Notes: a model not told the origin generated them from the sequence alone. DNA of 43,446 nt from an uncultured Chlorobiaceae bacterium (GCA_903915955.1 CAIWUU010000056.1:1-43446), one strand, 5' to 3'. Shown: positions 9,879-19,087, counted from the first letter of the stretch. Numbers and translations: made by a program.

Positions 9879-10313
9879 ATGCAACCTCAGCTCAGCCGTC
9901 CGGACACCAGCAAAAACCAGGTCAGGGTCAGTACCGCAGGGCCGTGGTCGGGTAATGCAGCTCATAAAGTAGAGAAGTATTATATCACTTCAGCAAAAAG
10001 GGATCAAAACGACAAGCTGCAGGTACAGATAGCTCCGGTCTCTGGGCGAAGGAAGTTATCACCAACGAAAGAGATGATTAATAAAATCATTGGCGGAGAG
10101 ATTGAGCTTTTCGTACTTTCAACCCAGCCTGATATAGGAATTGACCTCAAAAAGAAGATCCTTGATAACGAGAATCGTTATGTTATTGATTTTGATAATC
10201 GAGGTATAAAGTGGACGATGAGGGACATTCCTGTCTTTTATAATTCGCTCGACCAGAAGCTCTGTATCGAAATTGACCGGCGTACCTACACGCTCGATGA
10301 GTTCTTCAAGTAG
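9879..10313 (+). CDS. conserved-looking hypothetical protein
   Basis: A 144-residue soluble protein that I do not recognise. It has no signal peptide or membrane segment. The first 30 residues are polar and probably disordered; the rest alternates charged and hydrophobic residues and looks folded ([48 protein letters not shown] at the end). It is flanked by terminators on both sides, so it is a single-gene transcript. The ATG at 9879 is taken rather than the GTG at 9870; neither has a close Shine-Dalgarno sequence, though GAAGG lies about 45 bases upstream. Clean codon use supports a real gene. Confidence 0.65.
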   Translation: MQPQLSRPDTSKNQVRVSTAGPWSGNAAHKVEKYYITSAKRDQNDKLQVQIAPVSGRRKLSPTKEMINKIIGGEIELFVLSTQPDIGIDLKKKILDNENRYVIDFDNRGIKWTMRDIPVFYNSLDQKLCIEIDRRTYTLDEFFK

Positions 10314-10330
10314 CAATAAAAAAAAAAGAG

Positions 10331-10386
10331 CAGCCAGATGTGCGTTGAAGTTTTTTCAAACTGTTCCCGCACATCTGGCTGTTTTT
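10331..10386. terminator. bidirectional terminator
   Basis: Perfect 14-bp arms (10331-10344 and 10368-10381) enclose a 23-base loop. A-rich sequence on the left and TTTTT on the right make it work in both directions, ending the hypothetical gene on plus and the tol operon on minus. Confidence 0.85.
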
Positions 10387-11218
10387 ATCTCTTCTTCACT
10401 AATCCGGCTTCCGGTGAATTTGGGTAAACTTTAAGCAGGTCTTTATCCCTTGCATTTGCATTGACAGTATCCCCTATCTTTTGGAATGAACGCGCCTGCT
10501 TGTAGAGCGCTGCAGCACGGTTGCTGCTTTTGAGATATTTGGCAATCACCACCTGATAGGCAAGAATGGCATTTTCATACTTCTTCTCCCCAAAATAGCT
10601 CTCAGCAAGCTGAAACTGGGCCTTATCGGCCAACTCAGATTTTGGATAGTTTTTTAAAAGAGCGGCAAAACTCTCTCTGGCCAAAACATAATTTTGTTGC
10701 GCAAGCTTCTCTGATCCATCCCTAAGCAGTCCCACATCATCCAGGGGCACGGGGGTCGAAGAGTCGCCTGTTTTCTGCGCAACTCCGCCAGGTTGATTTC
10801 CCTGTTTACCCAATTCCGCCAACTGCTCCAGCTTCTGCAATCGCACGTCCAGATCATCTACCTTGTAAACGAGGAGAGAGTCCTCCACTCCCAAGCGTTT
10901 GAACGCCTCGCTATTCTTGTGAAGACTCCCCTCAAAACTTCCCTGCAACCGAAAAACATCATCATGAATTTGCTGGGCATCAGAATATGAGCTTGCCGAC
11001 TGCGCTTTAATTCCGTCAATATCATTCGTCAGCTTTTGAATTTCAGCACGCAACTGTTGAATCTCTGTTAAAGAGCCTTCGGATTGCGTCTTAATCGCTT
11101 GAGAATCGTTCTTCAGCTTTCGCAGATCGTCGTTAAAAAGAACAAGATCCTGCTTTGAAGCACAGGCGGAAAGTACCATAAACGGCAAAAAAGCAAACGG
11201 TTTGATCTTTGTGTTCAT
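10385..11218 (-). CDS. cpoB: Tol-Pal system protein CpoB/YbgF, TPR lipoprotein
   Basis: A 277-residue periplasmic protein with a lipoprotein signal (FMVLSAC, lipidated Cys19), a long helical coiled-coil region (about 25-135) and a C-terminal tetratricopeptide region (about 165-277) with repeats such as NYVLARESFAALLKNYPKSE, KAQFQLAESYFGEKKYENA and RAAALYKQARSFQKIGDT. This is the CpoB/YbgF architecture, which links outer-membrane constriction by Tol-Pal to cell wall synthesis at division. The lipobox differs from the E. coli protein, which is soluble, but similar lipoproteins occur elsewhere. It is the last gene of the tol operon, immediately before a strong terminator. Confidence 0.85.
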   Translation of the reverse strand: MNTKIKPFAFLPFMVLSACASKQDLVLFNDDLRKLKNDSQAIKTQSEGSLTEIQQLRAEIQKLTNDIDGIKAQSASSYSDAQQIHDDVFRLQGSFEGSLHKNSEAFKRLGVEDSLLVYKVDDLDVRLQKLEQLAELGKQGNQPGGVAQKTGDSSTPVPLDDVGLLRDGSEKLAQQNYVLARESFAALLKNYPKSELADKAQFQLAESYFGEKKYENAILAYQVVIAKYLKSSNRAAALYKQARSFQKIGDTVNANARDKDLLKVYPNSPEAGLVKKR

Positions 11219-11299
11219 GAGTTAATCAAAGTTTTCAATCAATAAAGCTGTTAACTGGATGCACGATGGTTCAATCCGCCAAAGCAATGCTATGCCTCG

Positions 11300-11917
11300 T
11301 TATTTTACAACAAAATGTGCCCGACGGTTTTTCGCCATCGCCTCATTGCTCTTGCCGGAATCAAAAGGACGTTCCTCGCCAAAACTGACTGTTTCAAGGC
11401 GGGGCGACGCAACTCCAAGCCTGACCATGTACTCCTTTGCACTCGTCGAACGACGCTCACCAAGCGCAATATTGTATTCCGAGGTGCCTCTGGAATCACA
11501 GTGGCCCTCAATACGTGCACTTTTCGATGTATTGCGTCCAAACCAGGCCGCATTTTTCGCCAATTGCTCCTGGGCTTTGGAGCTCAGCACGCTACTGTCA
11601 AATTCAAAAAACACATCCCCGACGGGCCCCGTCTGCCACTGGTCAAATCCATAGCCAGATTGGGACAATCCATTTTGCTCTGATGAAGAGGGGGTTGTGG
11701 GAGAAGCCGCTGACGACACGCTTGGCAATGCGGGTGGAGTGACAGCAACCGGTGCTGCTGGTGGTGGTGGTGGAACAGGTTTAACAGAAGGCGAAGCTGC
11801 GGGTGCCAGACTTGCTGGAGTGACAGTACTGCCAGAAGTGCTCAAGGCCGCATCAGATGAGCATCCCGCAATAACCAACAAGGGAAGAATAAGGAACCCA
11901 TTTATTTTTTTTTTCAT
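11300..11917 (-). CDS. pal: peptidoglycan-associated lipoprotein Pal (OmpA-like)
   Basis: A 205-residue outer-membrane lipoprotein. The lipobox VIAGC gives lipidated Cys19. A Ser/Ala/Pro-rich linker with a run of prolines (PPPPPAAP) covers about residues 20-95, longer than in E. coli Pal. The OmpA-C domain binds peptidoglycan through [16 protein letters not shown] and [13 protein letters not shown] and ends in FVVK. GGAG eight bases upstream supports the ATG at 11917 rather than the GTG two codons earlier. It works with TolB and TolQRA to draw the outer membrane inwards at division, and lies between tolB and cpoB. Confidence 0.93.
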   Translation of the reverse strand: MKKKINGFLILPLLVIAGCSSDAALSTSGSTVTPASLAPAASPSVKPVPPPPPAAPVAVTPPALPSVSSAASPTTPSSSEQNGLSQSGYGFDQWQTGPVGDVFFEFDSSVLSSKAQEQLAKNAAWFGRNTSKSARIEGHCDSRGTSEYNIALGERRSTSAKEYMVRLGVASPRLETVSFGEERPFDSGKSNEAMAKNRRAHFVVK

Positions 11918-12025
11918 GACCACAACTCCGTTTAATAGATAAAGAATTGGAAAGAAATTAAATGATCTTCACGCGTCAAGGCGAATTATCATTTATCAAA
12001 CAGACCCAACGAACTATAAATAATA

Positions 12026-13321
12026 TTATTTTCGAAACAAAGACCAAAACGCCTGCATCTGCTCACCGCTCATCTGCAACAGTGCAAGCTGATTTCTGCC
12101 CGTCGCACCCATGGTGTACAATCTTTTTTTACCGTCACGATTAGAGGTAAACACAATCATCTCACCATCCGGAGACCACGAGGGCGACTCGTTCTGCCCC
12201 GCCTGCGCCGTCAACTGCCTTAAACCTGCACCATCGGTACCCACGGTAAAGATATTGAATTCTCCACTATTTTCGCATGTCGTATAGGCAATTTTATCCC
12301 CGGACGGAGACCATGAGGGCTGTGTATTGTAGTCGCCATTGAAGGTCAACCTTCTTGCCTCACCCGACAGAAGATCCTGGATAAATATCTGTGGCTGACC
12401 GTTTCGTCCGGAAACAAATGCCATCTTGTTGCCATCAGGCGAAAAAGTGGGTGAAAGATCTATTCCATTACTCCTGGTCAACCTTCGGTATAAGGCTCCA
12501 TCGCTCTTGAGCAGGTAGATCTCCTGGTCGCCTTCAAAAGAGAGGGTTGTTGCAAGCTCTCTGCTATTTCTCCATGCCGGATCAATGCTGATCCCGCTTT
12601 TGCTGGCCATGACGGTCTTTCCATCAAGCTGATTCCGGATATAGAGTGCTGGACGACCAGTAGAGTAATCGGTATAGGCAAGATTTTTCCCGTCAGGGGA
12701 GAGTGCCGGTGTCAGGGAGATGGAGCGTGAGCTGGTCAATTGTTCGACATCTTTTCCGTCAAAATCGCATTGATAAATCTCTTTAAATCCCGTCTTGTTG
12801 GAAACAAAGACAATTTTACTGCCAAACGCCGACCTTCGTCCGGTTAGATGCTCAACAAGATCGGCACAAAATGCATGACCTACAGGACGAAGCTGCGTCT
12901 CCTTACCTGAGTATGTTTTGCTGAATAATAATTTTGCAGCGCCGATGCTGTACACCTTCATGTCAAGAGTGACATTGCCTGCAATTGTGGTAACGGTTCC
13001 TCGGACATACACCTCTGCATTTATCGAACCAAGAGCGCTGTAATTAATGCCACTGTTATCCTGAACAGTGACCTGTGGTGCAAGAATGGTAAAAAGTGCC
13101 GGGAAAGCAAGGGCATCACGAATAATCAGATCAAGACTATGTGCTACTTTTCCGTCATCTCCCCTCTGTACATCAAGTTTATTGAGCGCCAGAGTAATGT
13201 TCTCAGACCCTTTTTTGCTGATAATGATATACTCTCCCTCCGGCGCAGCGACAAGATGCAAAGGGATAACAAATAAACAGAGGGCAAAAATGGTGGAGAT
13301 GACGTTTCTGTAGAATTGCAT
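12026..13321 (-). CDS. tolB: Tol-Pal system protein TolB
   Basis: A 431-residue periplasmic protein. It begins with a signal peptide (hydrophobic stretch to about residue 25), then the N-terminal TolB domain, then a beta-propeller built from WD40-like repeats with the recurring SPDG and related motifs (ALSPDGKNLAYTD, FSPDGNKMAFVSGR, WSPSGDKIAYTT, WSPDGEMIVFTSNRDGKKR). TolB links Pal to the inner-membrane TolQRA motor. It is co-directional with tolA (61 bases upstream) and pal (108 bases downstream). Length and repeats are normal. Confidence 0.95.
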   Translation of the reverse strand: MQFYRNVISTIFALCLFVIPLHLVAAPEGEYIIISKKGSENITLALNKLDVQRGDDGKVAHSLDLIIRDALAFPALFTILAPQVTVQDNSGINYSALGSINAEVYVRGTVTTIAGNVTLDMKVYSIGAAKLLFSKTYSGKETQLRPVGHAFCADLVEHLTGRRSAFGSKIVFVSNKTGFKEIYQCDFDGKDVEQLTSSRSISLTPALSPDGKNLAYTDYSTGRPALYIRNQLDGKTVMASKSGISIDPAWRNSRELATTLSFEGDQEIYLLKSDGALYRRLTRSNGIDLSPTFSPDGNKMAFVSGRNGQPQIFIQDLLSGEARRLTFNGDYNTQPSWSPSGDKIAYTTCENSGEFNIFTVGTDGAGLRQLTAQAGQNESPSWSPDGEMIVFTSNRDGKKRLYTMGATGRNQLALLQMSGEQMQAFWSLFRK

Positions 13322-13382
13322 GATATAAACAACAAAAAGTTAAATGGCATCACTTGTTCGCGACAATACAGTCATACGCTTA

Positions 13383-14258
13383 CTACTCAATGCCTTCGGG
13401 GGTAAACACAAAAGCCACCCAGACACCCTGCGCACCCTCTCCTCTGGGTAAAGGAGGTAGCGGTGAAGATTTTTCAAGTGCTTTTTTCACGGAATTGTTC
13501 AGGTACTCACTCAATGATTTTTTGACAAACAGAATTTGACCAATCGATCCATCAGAAAAAATATTAATCCGAACAGTCACATTCATACCAAAACTATTCT
13601 TCAACAATGGATTGGCAAGCTCCCAGTTTCGCCGAATAATTGAGGCAATTTTCATCTTGTAGGCAAGTGACGCTCCTGATCCTCCATACTCTTTTCCAGC
13701 ACCGCTATTTCCGCCGAAAACACCGGCACGCTCCCCGGAACCTCCAGCAACAGCTGGGACTTTTTCTGAGGTAACTCTCTTCTCAAGTTCGGCAAGCGCC
13801 ATCTTCACCGAACTGCCGGGAGATGGCTGCTGTGGTTGAGCTTTGTTGCCGACAACCTGCTTAAGTCGCTCAAGGGCACTTGATAAATCCGCCTTCTCTG
13901 CAGATTTTGGCGCTGGCATTTTCTCCAGAGGCACGACCTTTGTTGGTTTGGATTTGGCTGGCAACGGAGTTCTGGATACGGCATTCACCGTTTTGTCTGC
14001 CGGTGGGGGCAGAGGAGCCAGAGTGGTCGAAGGCAAAGAGGGCTGCATCACTGAAGGGTTTGGAGCAATCGCTGAAGCAGTTTCTCTCAAGGGTAATGAG
14101 ACAAGGGTGATACTCACTATTTTCGGTTCCACCTGCTTGCGGGCATCAAGTATCTGCAAAAAGAAGGGGGCTGAAAGTACAACGACGTGCAGTATGGCCG
14201 CAACGGCCAGCCAGAAATAAATTTTTTTTTCGGACTGCACTCTCTGACCTTGCTTCAT
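13383..14258 (-). CDS. tolA: TolA-like energy transducer (TonB C-terminal family)
   Basis: A 291-residue protein with a single N-terminal membrane anchor (about residues 12-34), a Pro/Ala/Lys-rich periplasmic spacer with a short charged helix (SALERLKQVVGNK), and a C-terminal TonB-like domain (IRRNWELANPLL, VTVRINIFSDGSI, WVAFVFTPEGIE). The position between tolR and tolB marks it as TolA rather than TonB, although the C-terminal fold is shared. It carries force from the TolQR motor across the periplasm to TolB/Pal. The spacer is shorter than in E. coli TolA. Confidence 0.85.
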   Translation of the reverse strand: MKQGQRVQSEKKIYFWLAVAAILHVVVLSAPFFLQILDARKQVEPKIVSITLVSLPLRETASAIAPNPSVMQPSLPSTTLAPLPPPADKTVNAVSRTPLPAKSKPTKVVPLEKMPAPKSAEKADLSSALERLKQVVGNKAQPQQPSPGSSVKMALAELEKRVTSEKVPAVAGGSGERAGVFGGNSGAGKEYGGSGASLAYKMKIASIIRRNWELANPLLKNSFGMNVTVRINIFSDGSIGQILFVKKSLSEYLNNSVKKALEKSSPLPPLPRGEGAQGVWVAFVFTPEGIE

Positions 14259-14267
14259 ACGGTCACC

Positions 14268-14690
14268 CTATCTTCTGACCTGCTGTTCAGCCGAAGCTGG
14301 TTCAGTCACCATTCCGATTTTTTCAATGCCTGCATCCTTGATTTGTGCGATGACATCCATCACGACTCCATAAGGAAGAGATTTATCCGCTTTAAGATAA
14401 ACCTCCTGAGTCCGCGCAACATCAAGAAGAGTCGGGAGCTTGCTGCGCACCTCTGAAACATTAAGCTGATCATTATTGACAGAAACCCGACTTGACGCAT
14501 CAATACTTATCACCACCGCATGCTCCTGCACATCCATCTTTTTCAGCGTTGTTTTTGGTGTATCGACCTTGATGCCATGCGTCATCATTGGAGCCGTTAC
14601 CATAAAAATAATGAGCAACACCAGCATGACATCAACAAACGGTGTGACATTGATGTCGCTCATCAATCGGCCTTTTCCTGAAGTTATCAT
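14268..14690 (-). CDS. tolR: biopolymer transport protein TolR/ExbD
   Basis: A 140-residue protein with one membrane helix after the signature MSDINVTPFVDVMLVLLIIF, which holds the proton-carrying Asp, and a periplasmic peptidoglycan-binding domain. The ATG at 14690 is chosen: it lies 11 bases after the tolQ stop and gives the family's usual length, whereas the longer frame to 14750 would overlap tolQ by about 50 bases. With TolQ it forms the proton-driven motor of the Tol-Pal system. Nine bases separate it from tolA. Confidence 0.93.
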   Translation of the reverse strand: MITSGKGRLMSDINVTPFVDVMLVLLIIFMVTAPMMTHGIKVDTPKTTLKKMDVQEHAVVISIDASSRVSVNNDQLNVSEVRSKLPTLLDVARTQEVYLKADKSLPYGVVMDVIAQIKDAGIEKIGMVTEPASAEQQVRR

Positions 14691-14700
14691 TCTTGGGCCT

Positions 14701-15354
14701 CTACGGTTCGTTAAAAAATGCGTCAACAAAGTCAGAGGAAAACTCATCAATATCCCGCTCGATCACCCCGATCTTCTGAGTTAGATAGTTATAACCCATA
14801 ACTGCTGGAATCGCTGCGGCAAGACCGGCCGCTGTAGCAATCAGCGCCTCTGAAATGCCTGGCGCAACAACAGCAAGCGAAGCCGACTGGGTAAATCCAA
14901 TGGAATGAAACGATGTCATGATTCCCCAAACCGTCCCGAACAGACCGATAAATGGTGCCGTGTTGCCAACCGTTGCAAGAAATGGCACCAGAGAGGCAAG
15001 CCTTTTGTTCTCAGCATTAGCCTCACGCTTGACAGCCAAGACAATACGACTTCTCGAAATATCTCCCTTGCCATCAAAAGAGCGATACTCAATGTAGCCC
15101 GAGCGAAAAATTCTGGCAAGAGATCCACTCCTGTACTCTTCGCTTTTTGTAAACGCTTTGTCAACACTGCGGACTTCGAAAAAATAGTCAAGAAACGCTT
15201 TCGATTCTTTCAGGGATTTCCGGATATATCCAAACTTGAAGGCAATAATTGCCCATGACACAATGGAGAACAAGAGCAGTGTGGCAAGCACAAACAACAC
15301 AACAGCTCCAGCATCAGAAAGAAGGCCGATAATCCCGAGTTTTGAATCAAACAT
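14701..15354 (-). CDS. tolQ: MotA/TolQ/ExbB proton channel protein TolQ
   Basis: A 217-residue inner-membrane protein with three helices: about 15-40, and a pair in the C-terminal half around LASLVPFLATVGNTAPFIG and ALIATAAGLAAAIPAVMGYN. The conserved GLFGTVWGIMTSFHSIG lies between the last two. The cytoplasmic loop between helices 1 and 2 is the usual size. It forms a 5:2 motor with TolR that uses the proton gradient. It lies 24 bases downstream of the isoprenoid-kinase fusion gene and starts the tol part of the operon. Confidence 0.93.
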   Translation of the reverse strand: MFDSKLGIIGLLSDAGAVVLFVLATLLLFSIVSWAIIAFKFGYIRKSLKESKAFLDYFFEVRSVDKAFTKSEEYRSGSLARIFRSGYIEYRSFDGKGDISRSRIVLAVKREANAENKRLASLVPFLATVGNTAPFIGLFGTVWGIMTSFHSIGFTQSASLAVVAPGISEALIATAAGLAAAIPAVMGYNYLTQKIGVIERDIDEFSSDFVDAFFNEP

Positions 15355-15378
15355 ACAAAGAGAGGCAATTATTGTTCA

Positions 15379-16959
15379 TTAAAACTGGTGGGAATTTCTG
15401 ATGATCAGATAAGCCAATGTAGAGCCCGACAGAGCACAAAGTGTATTGACCAGATCATTATTGACCAGGGGCGTTCCCTTGATAAGCCTGTTCTCAACCA
15501 TGATGCCGTTGGGAGCAAGACTGTGAGTTCTCTCCGTCACCTTCTCCCGGACAGGATCAAAATACTGAGCCTGCACTGTCGCACCTAAAAAACTGTCAAC
15601 CAGACTTGCAAGGAGCCCTGAAAAACCAATGAGAAGAAGCGATGGAATCCAGCCGAAATCAGACAACCACTGGACGTTAATAGCAAGAGCGCTTGCGCAT
15701 ATAAGGATCGATCCAAAAAAAGCGGCCGATGTGCCTGGCCCAGAGACTCCGCCTGAGGTACCAACAGGCACCTCTTTAAATGTAGTCACTAACCAAGCTT
15801 TTGGATTTGGCCAAAGGGTACCGATTTCCGTGGCCCATGTGTCAGCCTGTACTGCGGCAAGAGTTCCGAGATAGGCGAAAAAAATTGCAGGATCATTGTT
15901 CAGCGAATAAATAACCATAAGTACCCAGGCGATCCCGCCATTGGCATACACTTGAGCAGCATCGCGCTGGGAGCCTTTTTCAAAAACAAGGTCAAATTTC
16001 GCCTTCCGTTTCTTCCCGAGTTTTGACAGTACCGACGACAACAGGAAAAAGGTGAGCATTGGCACTGTCCATGCCATGCCGCCAATTCCAAAAATAGTTG
16101 TTCCGAGCAGAAATGTCGCCGTTGCGCCGCTGTTTGTGAGAAACTTGACCTTAATCGAAAAAACTGCGAGAAGAAAAGCAAAAAGTCCACCAAAAAGAAA
16201 ACGCTCCAGAAAAACCGGTTGATTCATCTGGAGAAGATACAGTATGTAGGCAATTGATACGGGAATAAAAAAGTTATCCAGCCCGTATGATAATAACGCT
16301 TCAACAGCGGTAGCAACAAGCGCAAGAAGAAGGGCAAGAGCAAAAAGCATCACGACCGGGGTGTTGGCAAGAGCTCCAGTGAAAGAGGGGCTGAAAAAAA
16401 ACAGTGACGCGCTGAGCAGCACAAATGCACTGAAAAACATGGCCAGAGATCCCTCAACAGTTTTCGGGTTCTTGGTCAGGTGCTCAATATGCTTTTTGCC
16501 GACAGAACTGCCAACCAGAGCCGCAAGTGAGTCACTGACACCCATCACAAGCATGGAGGTCTGCAATATCCATTTATGGGATTCCCAGAGAAAAAGAATC
16601 TGCAACAGAAACACAAGAGGAAAAAGAAGTGTTCCATAACTTTTTACTGCCGGGGCATGGGTTTTATCATCATCAGGGAGAGCCAGTAGAGAGATAAACC
16701 ACTGAAATCGAATATTCAGAGCGTTAAAGAGGAGTAAAAGCAGAGCGGCCAGAACTGGATAAAAATTGGACTGGAAATAGCCTGGGACGAAAAAAATCAC
16801 CACACCCACAGAAAGATGGACTACTTTTCTTACAACCAGACCACTGACATTCAAGCGCCTGGTCAGCAGCTCGGCCAAAAGAACAAAGAGAAAGACGAAG
16901 CAGAGGGTAAGAAAAAAAGCTGGCGAATCCTGGGGTAAAGCAGCTTGAAAAGTAAGCAT
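15379..16959 (-). CDS. phytol/farnesol kinase-like domain fused to DUF92 (VTE5-VTE6-like)
   Basis: A 526-residue multi-pass membrane protein with two recognisable halves. Residues 1-250 resemble CTP-dependent polyprenol/phytol kinases (VTE5/SEC59 family): RKVVHLSVGV at 44-53, VSDSLAALVGSSVGKK at 141-156 and KTVEGS at 166-171. Residues 255-520 are a DUF92 domain, the family of plant and cyanobacterial phytyl-phosphate kinase VTE6: RDAAQVYANGG (332-342), ADTWATEIG (372-380), PVGTSGGVS (398-406) and SLVDSFLGAT (452-461). If both halves act as in plants, the protein converts an isoprenoid alcohol to its diphosphate in two steps. Farnesol or phytol released from bacteriochlorophyll is the natural guess. 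The ATG at 16959 is taken because the hydrophobic domain starts there. It heads the tol operon. Family fairly sure, substrate inferred. Confidence 0.75.
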   Translation of the reverse strand: MLTFQAALPQDSPAFFLTLCFVFLFVLLAELLTRRLNVSGLVVRKVVHLSVGVVIFFVPGYFQSNFYPVLAALLLLLFNALNIRFQWFISLLALPDDDKTHAPAVKSYGTLLFPLVFLLQILFLWESHKWILQTSMLVMGVSDSLAALVGSSVGKKHIEHLTKNPKTVEGSLAMFFSAFVLLSASLFFFSPSFTGALANTPVVMLFALALLLALVATAVEALLSYGLDNFFIPVSIAYILYLLQMNQPVFLERFLFGGLFAFLLAVFSIKVKFLTNSGATATFLLGTTIFGIGGMAWTVPMLTFFLLSSVLSKLGKKRKAKFDLVFEKGSQRDAAQVYANGGIAWVLMVIYSLNNDPAIFFAYLGTLAAVQADTWATEIGTLWPNPKAWLVTTFKEVPVGTSGGVSGPGTSAAFFGSILICASALAINVQWLSDFGWIPSLLLIGFSGLLASLVDSFLGATVQAQYFDPVREKVTERTHSLAPNGIMVENRLIKGTPLVNNDLVNTLCALSGSTLAYLIIRNSHQF

Positions 16960-17004
16960 AGTCCGAACTTTTTGGTTAAGGAATAAAAAGCAAATTCCCT
17001 CTGG

Positions 17005-17010
17005 ATTATA
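17005..17010 (-). promoter_or_regulatory. -10 element for the tol operon
   Basis: On the minus strand a perfect TATAAT lies about 45 bases upstream of the ATG at 16959. The -35 position 17 bases away is only a weak match (ATTAAT). Confidence 0.3.
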
Positions 17011-17023
17011 CAATTTTTAATTT

Positions 17024-17052
17024 TTGTATTAATAAAACATTAAATGTAATTT
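17024..17052 (+). promoter_or_regulatory. possible promoter of the ilv-leu operon
   Basis: TTGTAT (17024-17029) and TAATTT (17047-17052) are 17 bases apart in AT-rich DNA, overlapping the divergent promoter region. A start near 17059 would give a leader of about 330 bases before ilvD. Confidence 0.25.
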
Positions 17053-17109
17053 ATATCAAGTTTTCGGTTAGTGCCGAGGAAGTTTCTGTTCGCATTCTCT
17101 ATCAAAGCA

Positions 17110-17154
17110 ATGTCTGTATTCAGCTCTCTCTCTCAGCTCACGCCACCACTCTGA
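17110..17154 (+). CDS. candidate leader peptide of the ilv-leu operon
   Basis: A 14-codon frame, MSVFSSLSQLTPPL, holds three Leu codons (all CTC) and one Val codon upstream of structured RNA. Branched-chain amino acid operons are often attenuated through such peptides. There is no clear ribosome binding site and the regulatory codons are not clustered, so this is only a candidate. Confidence 0.2.
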   Translation: MSVFSSLSQLTPPL

Positions 17155-17258
17155 AAAAGTCGCGCGATGCGGGGAAAATATTTCCGGCAGCAGTACCACG
17201 CATCTGTTGAAATCCACTGGCTCAAGACTCGGCATCGTCACTTCTGTCGTGATCGTGC

Positions 17259-17348
17259 GAGCACTTATTATTGTGCTCTGAATCGAGAGCCGCTCCCAAG
17301 TTTAACATTCTCTTCACACGACTCTTCATAGTAACTTCGGGAACGGCT
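17259..17348 (+). promoter_or_regulatory. stem-loops in the ilvD leader
   Basis: A perfect 6-bp stem (17259-17264/17273-17278, loop of eight) is followed by a 10-position stem with one mismatch (17288-17297/17339-17348, loop of 41). No T-run follows either, so these are not plain terminators. GGAGG at 17354 onwards lies too far from the ilvD ATG to serve as its ribosome binding site. Confidence 0.35.
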
Positions 17349-17389
17349 ACCCTGGAGGCGTTTGTTTAATTGCTAAATTTTTATCTTAC

Positions 17390-19087
17390 ATGAGATCTGA
17401 CATCATAAAAAAAGGGTTTGAAAAAGCGCCGCACCGCAGCCTTCTTAAAGCCACAGGCTCTATACTCTCCAACAACGACTTTCGCAAGCCCTTTATCGGG
17501 ATCTGCAACTCCTTTAACGAACTGATTCCCGGCCACTCTCACCTGCAGGAGCTGGGCAAAATAGCAAAAGAGGAGGTACGCAAAGCTGGAGGCGTTCCCT
17601 TTGAATTCAATACTATCGGAGTTTGCGACGGCATTGCGATGGGCCATATCGGCATGCGTTACTCGCTGGCAAGCCGTGAATTGATTGCGGACAGTGTTGA
17701 AACCGTTGCCGAAGCGCACCGCCTCGACGGGCTTGTCTGTATTCCAAACTGTGACAAAATCACCCCCGGAATGATGATGGCGGCGCTTCGCATCAACATT
17801 CCGGTCATCTTCGTCTCCGGTGGACCCATGAAGGCTGGCCACACCCCATCAGGTAAAACCGTAGATCTGATTTCAGTCTTTGAGGCGGTCGGTCAATTCA
17901 GTGCCGGAAAAATTGATGAGAGTGAACTGGAATCCATAGAAGAGAGCGCCTGCCCGGGATGTGGGTCATGTTCTGGCATGTTCACGGCAAACTCAATGAA
18001 CTGCCTCAGCGAGGCGCTTGGCTTTGCCCTGCCAGGCAACGGCACAATCCTTGCGATTGACCCCCGACGCAATGATCTTGTCAGGGAGGCTTCTCGCCGG
18101 ATTATAGATCTGGTCAACAAGAATATCAGACCAAGGGATATTCTCTCGCGAAGTGCGTTACTCAACGCCTTTGCCCTTGATTTTGCGATGGGAGGCAGCA
18201 CCAACACCATCCTGCATACGCTCGCCATTGCCAACGAAGCAGAACTTGACTTCGATTTTTCTGAACTTAACGGCCTTGCCGCAAAAACACCCTATATCTG
18301 CAAGGTGAGCCCGGCTACTATGGCTGTCCATATTGAAGATGTCGATCGGGCAGGGGGGGTATCGGCCATTCTGCATGAACTCAGCAAGATTGAGGGTCTT
18401 CTTGACCTCTCAGCAATGACGGTCACCGGCAAAACTCTTGGTGAAAACATTGCCAATGCAGAGATAACAGACAGTGCTGTTATCAGAAGTATTGAAGAGC
18501 CATACTCCGCCACAGGTGGCCTTGCCGTTCTGTACGGCAATCTGGCGCCGCAGGGAGCCGTTGTCAAAACCGGCGCGGTCAGTCCGCAGATGATGACACA
18601 TACTGGCCCGGCAAAGGTTTACGACTGCCAGGATGATGCGATCAAAGGCATTATGGAAGACGATGTCAAAGCTGGCGATATTGTTGTTATACGTTATGAA
18701 GGACCAAAAGGGGGGCCGGGAATGCCTGAAATGCTCTCTCCCACCAGTGCCATTATGGGTCGCGGGCTTGGGGATTCAGTGGCACTCATCACTGACGGAC
18801 GCTTTTCAGGAGGATCACGGGGTGCCTGCATCGGCCACATCTCTCCCGAAGCTGCCGAAAAGGGACCGATTGCGGCACTGCAAAGTGGCGATAGCATCAC
18901 AATTGATATTCCGAACAGGAGCATTTCTGTAAACCTTTCAGAAGATGTTATCAGCAAAAGAGTTGCCGCATTGAAACCGTTTGAGCCAAAAATAAAAAAA
19001 GGCTATCTGGCCAGGTATGCCCAAATGGTCACATCAGCCAATACCGGCGCAATTCTGAAAAGCCCTGTTTCCTGTGAACTTAAATAA
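17390..19087 (+). CDS. ilvD: dihydroxy-acid dehydratase
   Basis: A full-length 565-residue iron-sulfur dehydratase that makes 2-oxoisovalerate and 2-oxo-3-methylvalerate, the last common step to valine and isoleucine. Expected cluster ligands are visible: Cys39 (ICNSFNEL), Cys121 (NCDKITPG) and Cys194 ([11 protein letters not shown]); Asp80/Asp122 fit the magnesium site, and GRFSGGSRG lies near the C-terminus. The N-terminus [19 protein letters not shown] matches the family, which fixes the ATG. It is the first gene of the ilvDBNC-leuBCD-cimA operon, preceded by a long leader and followed 7 bases later by ilvB. Confidence 0.97.
   Translation: MRSDIIKKGFEKAPHRSLLKATGSILSNNDFRKPFIGICNSFNELIPGHSHLQELGKIAKEEVRKAGGVPFEFNTIGVCDGIAMGHIGMRYSLASRELIADSVETVAEAHRLDGLVCIPNCDKITPGMMMAALRINIPVIFVSGGPMKAGHTPSGKTVDLISVFEAVGQFSAGKIDESELESIEESACPGCGSCSGMFTANSMNCLSEALGFALPGNGTILAIDPRRNDLVREASRRIIDLVNKNIRPRDILSRSALLNAFALDFAMGGSTNTILHTLAIANEAELDFDFSELNGLAAKTPYICKVSPATMAVHIEDVDRAGGVSAILHELSKIEGLLDLSAMTVTGKTLGENIANAEITDSAVIRSIEEPYSATGGLAVLYGNLAPQGAVVKTGAVSPQMMTHTGPAKVYDCQDDAIKGIMEDDVKAGDIVVIRYEGPKGGPGMPEMLSPTSAIMGRGLGDSVALITDGRFSGGSRGACIGHISPEAAEKGPIAALQSGDSITIDIPNRSISVNLSEDVISKRVAALKPFEPKIKKGYLARYAQMVTSANTGAILKSPVSCELK

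Larger units (their letters stand above)
16960..17389. other. 430-base divergent intergenic region and ilvD leader
   Basis: No convincing gene. The left third is AT-rich and carries promoter-like elements for both directions. The right two thirds (about 17090-17389) have normal GC content, a 14-codon candidate leader peptide and at least two stem-loops, so they probably form a transcribed regulatory leader for the ilv-leu operon. No T-box or known riboswitch signature was recognised. Confidence 0.5.

Noticed and set aside
17053-17389. T-box or cobalamin riboswitch in the ilv leader
   Set aside because: No AGGGTGGNACCGCG-like box, specifier stem or B12-box was found.
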